The translations under genes were made by a program, and so were the position numbers. From positions 69,048,001 to 69,112,000 of the forward strand of contig CM075350.1 in assembly GCA_037693485.1 (NCBI GenBank): 64,000 nt of DNA, in the 5' to 3' direction. Origin of the DNA: Kitagawia praeruptora. Lineage: Eukaryota; Streptophyta; Magnoliopsida; Apiales; Apiaceae. This document shows positions 23,733 through 35,454 of this stretch, in pieces; position 1 is the first letter of the stretch, and each line of letters starts with the position of its first letter. A model generated the notes under the pieces. It searched no databases. It worked only from the letters and a program-made list of their open reading frames with translations, and was not told the DNA's origin.

Positions 23733-24449
23733 ATGACTGAAACTCTACCAAGCAATCAGACATTATGTTCTAAAGTAGCTGACAGTAAGGATGAGACAGA
23801 AACTTCAAAAGATACTGTCAAGAGAGAACCTAAGACAGCAACTTTCAAACCTGCTGTCAAGATAGAGGCAAAGAAAGGTACTGTCAAGGGTGGCTCGACA
23901 GCAACTTCAGAACATACTGTCAAGGAAAATGTCTACAAGCCTAAGAATAGGAATGGTAAGTTAGGGATTGACAAGAAGAATGGATATAGTTATGTTAAGG
24001 ATGCTCCTAGGAAGCTTTGCAATAATTTTGGATCATCTCATCATTTTACATTTGTTTGTAAGAAACCCAAACAGGATAAGGTAAATGCATCCAATGTTAG
24101 TGGTAACTTACATAGAACCCCCATTATGCAAAGAGATATGGATGTCTGTAATAACATTGATTGTATGCCACACAAAATTGTTGTTATGAGTACTTGTTTC
24201 AATTTGCCTATTCTGTCTACTGAAAGATGTTCCTATTTAGAAACTGCTGAGACTTCTGTGCCTGCCTATGTTGGTAAAAAGGCAACTCCCACTAAGAGAA
24301 AGACCAAGTCTAACTCTAGAACTAAGTGGACAATAAAAGAAGTCAAACAGGAGGATTCTAGTGTTGATTTTAATGTGAAGCAGAATGATATGAACAATGA
24401 TGCTGTAACTGCAGGACCCAACAGAGTTTGGGTACCAGATGCAAATTAA
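23733..24449 (+). pseudogene. gag-pol linker of element 1 with degenerate second zinc knuckle
   Basis: This frame carries a linker in which Thr-Val-Lys and Ala-Val-Lys tripeptides recur. Their codons repeat the DNA word ACTGTCAA found in the LTR. A second knuckle-like motif follows at about residue 92, where the second cysteine is replaced by phenylalanine (CNNFGSSHHF...C). The frame differs from both the preceding gag and the following protease frame, so at least two frameshifts separate them, or this segment has drifted. Confidence 0.7.
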
Positions 24450-26092
24450 AATCATCTGTTTTGCAGGGCAAGAAGCAGAAACAGGTCATGTGGATCATCG
24501 ACAGTGGATGCTCCAGGCACATGATTGGTGATATAGCCCTGCTATCACATTTTGTGGAGAAAGCCGGCCCAATCATAACTTTTGGAGACAACAGCAAAGG
24601 TTACACTGTGGGATATGGCTGTTTGGAAATTGGAAATGTTGTCATTGAAGATATTGATCTTGTTGATGGATTGAAGCACAACCTACTCAGTATCAGCCAG
24701 TTCAGTGACAGGGGATTTAAGGTTGATTTTGATATGATGGTTTGTAATATCTATCGCAAGAAAGATGGAAGCCTCTCTTTGAAAGGAGTCAGGAAAAGAA
24801 GCTTGTTTGTTGCAGACTTAAATTCTGTCAATAAAGACAAGGCTTACTGTTTTTACAATAAAGCATCAGTTGGTGAAAGCATGATTTGGCACAAGAAGCT
24901 CTCACATCTAAATTTCAAGAATATGAACATTCTGATGAAGAAGGATTTGGTGAGAGGACTACCTCAACAGGAATTCTGTCAAGAAGGACTATGTGAGGAC
25001 TGTCAAATGGGTAAATTGAAAAGATCTGTGCATAAGTCAAAGCAAGTGAATACCAACACTGAGCCATTCAAGTTAATTCATATGGATTTGTTTGGTCCAG
25101 TAAATGTTCAATCTCTTGCAAGAAAGAGACATGCCCTGGTAATGGTGGATGACTACTCAAGGTACACTTGGGTGAAGTTTTTAGAGATAAAGGACGAAGC
25201 TGCTCAAGAAATCATTGATCACATAAGAGTTCTTGAAAGAACTCCCAATGCTCAAGTTCAATATCTGAGAAGTGACAATGGTATTGAGTTCAGAAATGCC
25301 ACTTTAGGAAACTTCTGCAAGGAAGAAGGCATTGTCAAACAATTCTCCACTGCCAGGACACCACAATAAAATGGAGTTGTAGAAAGGAAGAACAGAACTC
25401 TCATTGAAGCTGCGAGAACTATGTTGAATGATTCTAAATTACCAACATACTTCTGGGCAGAAGTTATTAACACAACTTGCTACACACAGAACAGAACCTT
25501 GATCAACAAGACTCATGGAAACACTCCTTACTATCTGTTAACAGGAAAGAAACCTATTGTCAAATATTTTCATGTATTTGGAAGCAAGTGTTTCATGATG
25601 ATTGACAACCATGAAAGGAAAGGAAAGTTCGATGCTAAAGCTTATGAAGGCATTTTCATGGGATATGGATTGGAAAGGACTGCCTACAGAGTCTATGTCA
25701 TTGATCACAAAGTCATTGAAGAAAGTGTGAATGTCACATTTGATGAAACCAAATTCCCAGGACTGCAAGAGGATGGTCAAATGGAGCCTCTTAGATTTAA
25801 AAATCAAGGGTATTTGGAAGAAGAAGAAATTGTTGCTCATGAACCTACTTGTACTCAGGATATTGAGTTTGAAAGAAATGCTGTCAACACCAATGATGCT
25901 ACTCAAACTCCAGCTCAATCTCAAACTATATTAGCTAATCATCAAAATGAGAATGATTCTGGAGATGTTGAAGAACACGAAGGAGAAAACATCAATGGTG
26001 GAGAGTCAACCCCTCAAAGAGGAAATGATCAAGCAGATCAAGATGAAGTGTATGTTGAACAGCCACCTGGATGTCAAAAGTGCCTTTCTTAA
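24428..26092 (+). pseudogene. Protease and integrase region of element 1 pol, one internal stop
   Basis: Domains in order: aspartic protease with DSGCSRHM near residue 27, GAG-pre-integrase with HKKLSHLN and the CxxC pair (CEDC), then the integrase core with HMDLFGP, DDYSRYTWVKFL and LRSDNG. The third catalytic residue lies in VVERKNRT just after an in-frame TAA at 25367-25369. The frame resumes at 25370 and runs through the integrase C-terminal region (YWLLTG-like YYLLTGKKPIV, KCFMM) and an acidic linker to a stop at 26090. These enzymes process the polyprotein and insert the cDNA. This copy cannot do so. Confidence 0.88.
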
Positions 26093-27272
26093 TGGAAAAT
26101 TAGAAGAGGAAGTGTATGTTAAACAGCCACCTGGATTTGAGGATGCTGAGTTGTATGACTTTGTCTACAAGCTGTTCAAAGCACTCTATGGATTGAAGCA
26201 AGCCCCCAGAGCTTGGTATGAAACTCTCTCTACTTTTCTCATTGAGAATCAATTTACAAGAGGTGTAGTGGATAAGACACTATTCTATAAGCCCCATGGC
26301 AAGGACATCATTCTGGTTCAGATTTATGTTGATGACATAATCTTTGGTTCTACAAATGAGAAGCTTTGTGAAAAGTTTTCATCTATTATGAAGAGCAAAT
26401 ATGAGATGAGCATGATGGGAGAACTGTCATTTTTCTTAGGTCTACAAATTCATCAAAAGGATGATGGCATCTTCATAAGACAATCGAAATATGTCAAAGA
26501 ACTTCTCAAAAAGTTCAACATGGAAGATGCATCACCTGCCAAGACACCTATCTCTACTACAACCAAACTGGATTTGGATCCTAAAGGAAAGAAAGTGGAT
26601 TCTAGTACCTACAGAGGCATGGTGGGATCGTTGCTATACCTAACTGCTAGTAGACCAGACATTATGTTTGCTACATGTCTCTGTGTAAGGTTTCAAGCTG
26701 ATCCAAAGGAATCACACTTAGTAGCAATCAAGAGGATCTTTAGATATCTCAAAGGCACTCCAAACTTAGGCCTTTGGTATCCTAAAGATACTGGATTTGA
26801 CTTGATTGGTTATTCGGATTCAGACTATGCTGGATGCAAGATTGACATAAAAAGTACAACAGGAAGCTGTCAATTTCTTGGTGGAAGATTAGTGTCATGG
26901 TTTAGCAAGAAGTAGCATTCTATATCTACTTCAACTGCAGAAGCTGAATATATTGCAGCTGGAAGTTGCTGTGCTCAAATTCTTTGGATGAAAAATCAGC
27001 TAATGGATTATGGTTTAGAGTTGTCCAATATTCCTATTTATTGTGATAACACTAGTGCCATAGCTATCTCAGACAATCCAGTTCAACACTCCAGGACAAA
27101 GCACATTGATATCAGACATCATTTCCTAATAGAGCATGTTGAAAAGGGAACTGTGAAGCTGATTTATGTTCCAACAGAAAAGCAACTTGCAGACATTTTT
27201 ACGAAGCCACTAGATGAAGCAACCTTCAATAGGTTGGTAAGTGAATTGGGAATGCTAAATCTGGTATGTTAA
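26065..27272 (+). pseudogene. Reverse transcriptase and RNase H of element 1, 5'-truncated
   Basis: RT is recognisable only from DVKSAFLNG onward: YGLKQAPRAWY, then the catalytic YVDD (26328-26339 region) and FFLGLQI. RNase H follows with SDSDYAGC, TSTAEAEY, IYCDNTSA and the terminal ADIFTKPL. The RT N-terminal third (fingers, WVFRNK and ARLVAQGY-type motifs) is missing. At the junction the sequence coding VYV(E/K)QPPG occurs twice about 65 bp apart (26044 and 26109). A TAG at 26913-26915 interrupts RNase H. Coding ends at a TAA at 27270. Confidence 0.88.
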
Positions 27273-27597
27273 CTTACTATTTTTTACATTTTCAATGTGG
27301 TTAAATTGCAGCTTATGACCGTAACTTTCAATGTTACTGTCATGAGAAGTTACTGTCTTATGTGCTACTTATTTATTTGACAACATGTTTGCTATGACTA
27401 TGCTAAATTCAAATCACATGCCTGTTTTAATTTATGTAATGAGTAGTCACATGACATTAACTTATTTCATACCCGTGCTTAGTGATAAGTATTCATGTCA
27501 TTTGAAATGACCCCGGGTATTTGTTAGTCTTTTTAATTTAAAGTTAATTACTTCATTAAAAAGAGGCTGTTGGAAGCTGTAGAGTCACTTAATGTGT

Positions 27598-27605
27598 TAT
27601 AAATA
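27598..27605 (+). promoter_or_regulatory. TATA box of the internal mini-gene
   Basis: TATAAATA lies 61 bp before the ATG of the 67-codon ORF and beyond the end of pol. Spacing allows a transcription start near 27630 with a short leader. Confidence 0.45.
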
Positions 27606-27658
27606 AGACCGAGGCCAAACCCTTAGTTCTCACTTAACACACTAAGAACTCTAGAGAT

Positions 27659-27862
27659 ATGAGTAAGAGGAAGGCAGAAGATATGTCAACATCCAGTGTG
27701 TACAAGCCACAAAAGGAGGCTGCTGCTGAGCACCCCCTTGATTCATTCTTCGATAAGCTTCAGGCTTATCTGGATGCTAAAGGGATCACGGAGGAGGGGG
27801 AGATAGCAAAAGTTGTTGAGCAGCTGCTGGTGGAAGCTCTTGGAGAGCTTAATAAGAAATAA
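27659..27862 (+). CDS. Small 67-residue ORF between pol and the 3' ORF of element 1
   Basis: The intact ORF begins MSKRKAEDMSTSSVY and is rich in charged and helix-forming residues (SFFDKLQAYLDAKG, KVVEQLLVEALGELN). It has no signal peptide or membrane segment. A basic KRK near the N-terminus could be a nuclear signal. It is bracketed by a TATA box at 27598 and an AATAAA at 27909, so it looks like a self-contained transcription unit inside the retrotransposon. It is unbroken while all larger ORFs of the element are broken, although its short length makes that weak evidence. I do not recognise a family. It could be a captured host gene, an accessory gene of this lineage, or chance. Confidence 0.4.
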   Translation: MSKRKAEDMSTSSVYKPQKEAAAEHPLDSFFDKLQAYLDAKGITEEGEIAKVVEQLLVEALGELNKK

Positions 27863-27908
27863 TGTTTAGTTCTTAAGAACTGTTTTGTATTGTTTATAAG
27901 TTTTTTTT

Positions 27909-27914
27909 AATAAA
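27909..27914 (+). terminator. Putative polyadenylation signal of the mini-gene
   Basis: AATAAA 47 bp after the 67-codon ORF, preceded by a T-rich stretch typical of plant near-upstream regions. Confidence 0.35.
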
Positions 27915-28149
27915 AAGTTCATCGTTTCATCTTCCCAGTGTTCTGCATGCTGTTCATCTATTTTACTCTTAGCTATCTGCGAATGGTTGTCTGTTTACTT
28001 TTTTGTGTGTATGGATGTTTTTGGATGTGTGCTAAAACTAACAAATATATGCTTAAATCGATTAAAATGCTATTTGGTAATTTACGCTTAAGCAATAGGC
28101 AAAGTCGATTAAAATTCATGACACAAATTATTTCCGCTTAAGTTGTTAT

Positions 28150-28595
28150 CAATAAGTGAAGATGTTGTCACGATGTGCCTTGACAACAAGTTTCTTAGAC
28201 AACACAATGGAAAAAGTCACTGTCATGAAATTTAAAGGAAATTGTGTAAATTGCTTAATGATGACAGTGCATTCTTGCGACGATGTTACTGTCAAGCAAA
28301 ACCTGCTGTCATCCTCTCAAAATTACTAATGAATTTGTTACAGCGCACAGGTTACTGTCAAGATTAGTGGACCGAATTAATTGGGATTTTACCTCCACAA
28401 TTTACAGCCACTAAAAAGTAACTACCCACGATACCACATGACTGATTAATGGGTTAAGACATTGCTACTTTCCATTTCTCAGTAAAACATTTGCTATTTT
28501 CATGTAAGCAACTGTCAAACACACAAACACATAACTTTCAACAGAACCTCTCTCTCTCAAAAGCAAAAATCTCTCTCCAAAGCTCAAAGCAAGAA
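28150..28595 (+). promoter_or_regulatory. Candidate internal promoter of the element 1 3' ORF
   Basis: About eight words of the LTR U3 type (TTACTGTCA, GACAGTGC, CTGTCATCC, TTGTCA) crowd 28155-28365. They are followed by a CT-rich stretch, CCTCTCTCTCTCAAAAGC and ATCTCTCTCC (about 28545-28580), that looks like a plant 5' leader ending at ATGGCACCC (28596). Two further words lie at 27338-27360. No clear TATA box was picked. Confidence 0.45.
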
Positions 28596-31120
28596 ATGGC
28601 ACCCAAACAATCATCTTCTCAAACAAATTTTGCTGGTATTCTCACTGCTGGAGATGTTGGTGAAGGCTTTAAAGGACTCGTATCCTTTATCAACAAGTCC
28701 TATCTGGGTCATGCTATAACATTTACACCATCTTTGAACCTAAAAAGACTTGAAGAATTCTGGAATACTGCCCATGTTCCAGGAGGTGCAGGTAATGATA
28801 CTATAAATTGCACAATCAAAGGAGTTAACTCGCACTCTCACAATCAGAGGCATCAACGAAGCTTTAGGAACTGGACTACAAGCTAAAGAATCATACAAGG
28901 ATCTTACAAGTGATGAAACCCTAAAGAAGTTTTTCTTTAAAATTGGGTATTTTGGTCCTGTTCTTGAAGAGGGTACATCAAAATGGTACTCGACTGGTGA
29001 AATGGACAGAAAGCATTTGAGGAAAGAATGGAGCATGATTTTTGATGTCATGGTGAAGGTTTTCTCAATCAAAACCTCTGGCTGGAATGGAATTCCCTCA
29101 TATATCAAGAAACTTACTCACTCTCTTGTCCATGGATACAAAGTGGATGTAGGAAAGTTGCTTATGAGCCAACTCAAGTCAGCTCTAAGCAGGAAGGTAC
29201 ATGTCTATCCTCGCTTTCTTACAATGTGTTTGAATTCATTATGTGGTATTGATGATAATGCATCTCTCACTATAGAATGCAATGTTTTGAAAATAAATAC
29301 ACACACATCACTCAATTCACAAAATTCAAATGCACTTATTCCACTCTGTTTCACCAAGCACATGGCTGATCAAGAGCCTAATCTTGATGTAGCACTACCC
29401 TCTGGGTATGTTGTCTTCTCCCTTGAGAATGAAGCTGAATTAGACCCAAATTCAGTTAACCCACATTCTACTTCATACATTCCTATCAGATCATCTAGAC
29501 AACCAAAGACCACAAAAACAACTTTGCAAGAATCCAAGAAAAGACCCTTGGAAACTGGTGTTGGTAGTAGTTCTGAGAATGTTGAGGGAGAAACTGCACA
29601 TTATGCAGCAAATAAGGATGTTAGTGAAAATGAACCCACAGTGGTTCCTCTTGAGCCTAATAAAAGAGAGCTAAGAGGGCCAAAGCCACTGTCAGCCACC
29701 CCACAGTCTCACAAAAGGCTGTGGAGGATAAAAGGGAATCAAACACTTCCCTAGGTGCTTCTTCTCAACAAGAAGTATCTATTGAAACTGGCCTATCTCC
29801 CAAGGCATCCTGTAAAGAGTCAGTACAACCTCATGTACTCACTCATGAGAAGCCTACACTTGCAGAAATGCACACAGAGATAGGGCACAGTGAGGGTCAT
29901 GAAACTTCAACTCTTGATGTTCCACAAGTTACCCCTGTGGAATAGCCAAAAATCTCTTCTATACCATCATCTTCTTTATTCTCTAATCCATCAATTGTTT
30001 CTTCTCAACAACCTAGAGAAGGGGACAGTCCCAACCCTTCAGGTTTTGATCATCCATCTCAAGTCATGGATGAGCCCCCATCAAGTGGTCCACAAGAACC
30101 CATTTCTTAAAGTGAAATGGACACCACTCACTCAAACACTGAGCTAGATCAAGATGGTACCCTACCAGAAAATGAAACAGCCAACATCTTGGTCGAACTC
30201 CAAAGAGCAACAGACCTTCAGGAAGTTGCTGTCACAGCCTCAGCTACTGTCAAAGACACCACAAAAGTTGCTGTCAACCCACCTGTGGACAGTAACATTT
30301 TGGGTAAAGATGTTGTCACCTCTACACAGCTTGATCATGATACTATAATTGTTGAAGATGCTTCAGATGATGATCAAATGACTATCTCTACTTTGAAGGT
30401 ACGATCTAAACTTTCTACTTCTTCAACTAAAATGCATGCAAGTACTGCTCATACCCATGCATCTAGGATGAGTGAGGGAGTGAAAGGAAAAAGAGAGATA
30501 AAAGAAAAGAGAGGTGAGCATAAAAATGAGAGGCAGCCAAACGAGCTGGCAAAAGGTGAGGGACTTGAGCATGTCCAGAGTGAAATTGAGGGAACCCCAC
30601 ACACAAAGGCACTAGGCCTTGAGAGTCATTATGTGAGGAGTGATGAGATCACTCAGAAAAACAATGAGTGTGTGAGAAACCCCATAGCCTCCTTGCCCCA
30701 GTCTTTTTCTTTGTCTCCAAAAAGATTGAGAACTGGTGGTCCTTCTAAACAAGCTGAATCAAGGTTGGAAGCCCTTGAGGGCAGATGTGCATCCATGGAA
30801 GCTAAACTTGATGCTCTGTCCACTATGGTAGCTACTGCTTTTGCTGATATTCAACAAACTCTTCTCTCATTCTCTGTTATCCTTGGTGCTGCCAACTCAA
30901 CTAAGGGGGAGAAAGTGGTAGATCAGAATGAGGGTAAGGGAGAGAAGGTGGTAGATCAGAATGAAGCAAACCTGGTAGAGAAGGAGAAACAAGGTGAAGC
31001 TACAGGTGAGGGGGAGCCAAAAAGTGAGGGGGAACAAGTTTTGGAAGAAGATGGAGATGAAAGTGAGGGGGGGCAAGAGAAAGAAGAAAGAAACTTTGGT
31101 GAAGATGGTAACACAATATC
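28596..31120 (+). pseudogene. Large 3' ORF (env-like position) of element 1, first part
   Basis: Begins MAPKQSSSQTNFAG. The N-terminal ~270 residues form a domain that also starts the 3' ORF of element 2 (an EEFWNTA / EQFWGTA motif, an IRGINEALG / TTADMNQALG motif, then Y-KVDVGKLL and the YPRFL / FPRFI segment). The rest is a long low-complexity, Ser/Thr/Glu-rich region. Breaks: a frameshift near 28820, stops at 29752, 29943-29945 and 30108-30110, and a nested insertion at about 31121. Thr-Val-Lys/Ala-Val clusters encoded by ACTGTCA words recur near 30225-30310. There is no signal peptide or clear membrane helix, so a true envelope role is not supported. Function unknown. Confidence 0.7.
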
Positions 31121-32650
31121 ACGCAAGCGTACGTGATCACAAGTAATATATGAATAAGTCGAGTTTGTTCCCACAGAGATCTGGTTATGGTTTTAATTCA
31201 GTAGATGTACCTATGCAACAATGTATGATTATTATTCACTGCTAAGACAATAAACAAATTTTGGTTTTAATTATCTAAATTAAACTTAGATTCAAATTAT
31301 AAAACTAAGAATTATCTAATTGACGAGAATTGAAATCGAATTCCTTATATGAGAATAAGCATGGAATCCTAGTTTCATTATCTACTTCACTTAGAGTTGC
31401 CGCCTTTAATCAATGCATGTGATGGTTTTGATATCTGATCGAATAACACGAAACAAGTAAACGCTACTTCTCAGTATACGAATACCAAACTAAACATACA
31501 TCCACAAAAGAGATAGAAGATGAATAGACACCTATCATGTTTAGACCCTATATCTCTATAGAATTTGAAAACATAAAGGTTTAAGCACAAGTTATCCACT
31601 TAGATCACATAGGGTAGCATAATATCTCTATTTACGCCACAAATCATGATGTTAAAACATCAACCTATCCTATGCTAGCATGGCAAGTTCTAAATCTCAA
31701 GATCCACTCTCGTTTAGCAAGAGATTAACATATTAGATGTTAGCTACGCATCTAAATTCATGAAGCACAACCATACAAGGATATCAAGAATTCACCACAC
31801 ATAAATCTTTAAGCCCATGGGATTTGATAAAAACATGATAATGAACAAGATAACAAAGATGAATAAATCAATAATGTAACAAGGTTTAGAGAACAAATCC
31901 GTGAATGAAAAAAGCATCCAAAAGATACGCCTAAACAAAGGAATCCAAGAAAACTATGTCTAGATCTTCTTGGCGTCACAATCCTCGCCTTGGCTTCTCG
32001 ATCTCGTGCTATGAATGATTTTAACTGAATTCTGGTGTGTAGATGATGAATTTTATGTCCCCCAAGGTGTGTATTTATAGCCCCAAGTTGCCTCCTCAAC
32101 AAGTAATTGCCATCTTTGAGTTGGAATAGAATTGTGGCAAATTCCGTTCTTGATTGAAAGTAGAATTGAAATTCTATGTATAAGTCTGATTCTAGAAGTT
32201 TCTGGCCATCCAAAGCAGTTGCCATATGATTAGGAAAAGATTTGAGGCAACTTTCCCTATTTGAAATTGAATTCAGCAAGTATCTGTCGGCTCAGGCGCG
32301 GCCGCGCGCCCCTATAGCTTCTCTCAAGCGCGCCCGCGCCTGCATAATTTCTGCCATACACCCAAGCGCGCCCGCGCGCAGTTTCAGTTCATCTAGAGTG
32401 CGCCCGCGCCTGCTCATTTTTTTCACAGACTGATTTCTTCCTTTACTGATTCCTTCTACCGTTTTCGAATGCAAATCCCGGCACTTGTTCCCATGACTTC
32501 AAAACACCATTTAAACACTGAAAACTCTATACCTGCATCAGAGATACATCCTGCACAATTCTCACAAAAACATATTAAAACACACCAATACTTGAGATAC
32601 AAGCGATCAATTTAAGCCGAAATGAAGTGATCCAAGTAGATAAAAATCCA
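31121..32650 (-). mobile_element. ~1.5-kb nested insertion in the 3' ORF of element 1
   Basis: Coding sequence of the 3' ORF stops at about 31120 and resumes at about 32652, so the intervening DNA is inserted. It contains ACGCAAGCGTACGTGATCAC at the left edge, a segment reading TTTGTTCCCACAGAGATCTG (31167), and four GC-rich words of the type AAGCGCGCCCGCGCC at 32294-32412. No transposase, RT or clear terminal repeat was found and no target duplication could be fixed. It may be a solo LTR or non-autonomous retroelement, probably minus-oriented. Boundaries are approximate. Confidence 0.5.
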
Positions 32651-32651
32651 C

Positions 32652-35263
32652 TTATTAGAAGAACTAAAGGCAGCTGGAGATGGTGAATTGATTGAAGGAG
32701 AAATAGATGGTGAGGCAGTGTTGTTATCTAAAGAAGTGTTGGAGCAATTAAAGGGGACTCAAAAGTCTGAAAGAACAGTACTACCTCCACTGAAAATCAA
32801 TGAGCCAAATCCTGAGGAAGTCAAAGCTCCATTCCAGAAGTTGTAGAAGGAATGGAGAGAAAAAGAAATTCAAAATGCTCTGGGTAAAGGCAAAGGCAAA
32901 ATGCCTGAGTATGTGAACATATCTATTTGAACTACTTGGTCAGATGGAAGTGAATATGCCCTTGAAGATGCAGAATTGATGATGGTTGATCACATGGAGA
33001 GTACTTTGAACAACAAAGATGAAGATTTCAGTAAGCTGGTGGATGAATCAATTAGTGAAGCAGGGGGAGCTTTTACAAAATTGGCATCAACACTGAAGAG
33101 CAAAGTAATAAGTATCTCTGTGAGAATCAACTTGGAAAGAAGGTGGGCTGTTCAAGTTTATCTGAAGAACCGTTTGACCATATTCATCACAATACAACTT
33201 TTACAAAGTCTGCATGCTAGAGTACTCCAAGTCCTTGGAACCTTGGTAGTCAGAAATTCAATAACCTTCAATGATAGTCTGATAGCACAAATTAAAAGGA
33301 TGGTTGAAGACAAACTCCCTGAGGTGATTCAAAATCCTTATGGTGTGTGTTTCAGAAGGATCACAAAGACAGGAGCAAGAAGGTTGGATTTCTTACCATT
33401 GGATAAGGTTTCAGGACTAAGCGCTGAAACAATCATGACAGTGCTGAAGAAACTCTCAAATCCAGTATCACCAGTGATAAGGTTAAAGCTGTCAAGGATA
33501 TTCACAGGCTGTTAGCAAAAAGAGATGAGGAAATTAGCTTAATCATAAAGAAGCTGATCTCTGATGCTAATGCCAAGATAGAAGGAAGTTGCACCTATGA
33601 TGATACTTTGGATGATGATGGGGATGAAATTGGAGGAAGTGGTGAACCTGGAGAAATCAGGAGTTCTAGAAGAGAAGCCTCTGAGAATGTTGCTACACAA
33701 ACTCAGATGGATGCTACCCAAGAAGAGCAAGAAACTCCCAGTACTAAAAAGAAAGATGTTGTCAATGATGAAGGGGAGTTAGAAATTCTTGAAGCCTTGG
33801 AGGCAAGTATCTTGAGACTGGTAGTTGAATGCTTTAATGCTGAAAAAGATACTGTCAACAAGGATACTGTCAGAATGGCTGAAGACACCCAAGTGAAAGA
33901 TGCTGTCAATAGCCAAACAAAAGAAGCTGTCAAAGTTGTTGTAATAGCCACATCTAATAGAAGAAGCTGTCAAAGTTGTTGTTAACTTGAAGAAACTGTC
34001 AAGGTACGAAAGCTTGTTAAGAATTTCATATCTAATAGAAGAAAGACAAGAGCACAAGCCTATCGTACAACCAAGATAATAGGGAAGACAATTGCAGCAG
34101 CAAGGAAGAAGAAGCATGGAGCAGTTTTGACAGAGAAGCCCATTGATAAGAGGAAAGTAAATAGTTTTGAACTATTGAAAAAGTCAATTGATGGGAGCAT
34201 TACATCTGTCTCAGTGGAACTGGACCCAGTCAACAAAAATGTACGCAAGTATGATCTCAAGGGCTGTGGAACTACATGCATAACTGTAGAACCAGATTTC
34301 ACTATGAAGATAGTTTCACATGTGGTAGGCATGCGTGATCTCTCATGCAAAATGGTAAAGGTAAGGAGAAGAATTGATTTCTTCGTTCTGGAAAGGATGA
34401 TCACTCTCATGGAAACAGACCAAGATGTTTCCAGCAGTATCTTAGAGCATGTCAAAGAATACTATGCTAAAAGATATGCTGAATTTTATGAGAAGTATGG
34501 TGACTGGAGAGCACATGATGATGCAGACCTTGAAGTTAGTTCTGATGGGGAACCAATGCCTGATGTGGACCTTATAGAAGAACATCGTCCTTTTACAAAG
34601 GCCGGCATGGCTGAATATGAAGCAGAACAAGCTTCTCAGGCTGCTAAAGCTAAATCATCCCAATCTACCAAACCTGCCACATCTGCCAAACAAAGTGCTG
34701 AAGATCTAGAAGCTCGACTGAAGGAAAGCTACAAGAATATCAACAGGCTATTCAGTGAGGAAGCAGGTTATCAGCCCTGTGTACTGGATAATCCTCTGAG
34801 AATCAAGGATGATAAGCAAGAAATCTATGTTGATAGTTTTCACAAATTGAGGACCAGTATACTGAAGGATCTCTACTGGAAAGTTGTTGGATCTGTTCAT
34901 AAGCTCGAAATGCTAGTTGCTTGGGAACTAGAGGTTATATTTGATCAAATGAGAGATGAAGATACAAATCTAGACAGAAAGAGAAGAGAATCCTTAAATG
35001 CTTTTCCTGGAAGGAAGTTCAAGTTCATCCAAGGAATTCTGAAGTTCAGAACATACACTTATGATTTTGAAACTTGGTTTGATCTAAAAGATGCTGAAGT
35101 ATTTCCTTCTCGAGTGATTCAAAGGTACATTGAAGACATTGAAGATGATGCCAGATCACCAGAAGAAAAAGCTTTAGTTGAAGACCTCAGGAAAGCAAGA
35201 AATGAAGCTCTCAGAAGAGAGGGGAAAAATCTGAACAACTGGAGACTGCTAAAATCAAGCTAA
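32652..35263 (+). pseudogene. Large 3' ORF (env-like position) of element 1, second part
   Basis: Continues the ORF after the nested insertion: an acidic region, stops TAG 32844-32846 and TGA 32928-32930, then a frameshift between about 33440 and 33515, a region with repeated ACTGTCA/GCTGTCA words (33845-34005), a stop at 33983, and a long final frame to 35263. The last ~375 residues (from 34127) are charged and helical, with a KFRTYTYDFETWFDLKDAEV segment. No enzymatic motif is recognised. In position and general composition it matches the charged helical end of the 3' ORF in element 2. Confidence 0.65.
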
Positions 35264-35443
35264 GTTAATCTCTGATTTGTTCATTCAATAGGAGCAATTG
35301 ATTTGCAGTTAATTCATAAGCTTCATGTTCTAGATTTTTCTTAACATTTATCAGATATGGTATTTCAACTATTCTGATCTAGGTTAGTTAAGTTATCAGC
35401 ACGTTTTGATTGTAAATTTGTTGCTATTGTCCATAAAAACAAA

Positions 35444-35454
35444 TTGGGGGAGAT
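35444..35454 (+). promoter_or_regulatory. Polypurine tract of element 1
   Basis: TTGGGGGAGAT immediately precedes the 3' LTR and would prime plus-strand synthesis. The same tract precedes the 3' LTR of element 2. Confidence 0.85.

Noticed and set aside
28596..35263. True envelope glycoprotein of an endogenous retrovirus
   Set aside because: There is no signal peptide, no membrane-spanning helix and no cleavage or fusion features; only the position is env-like.
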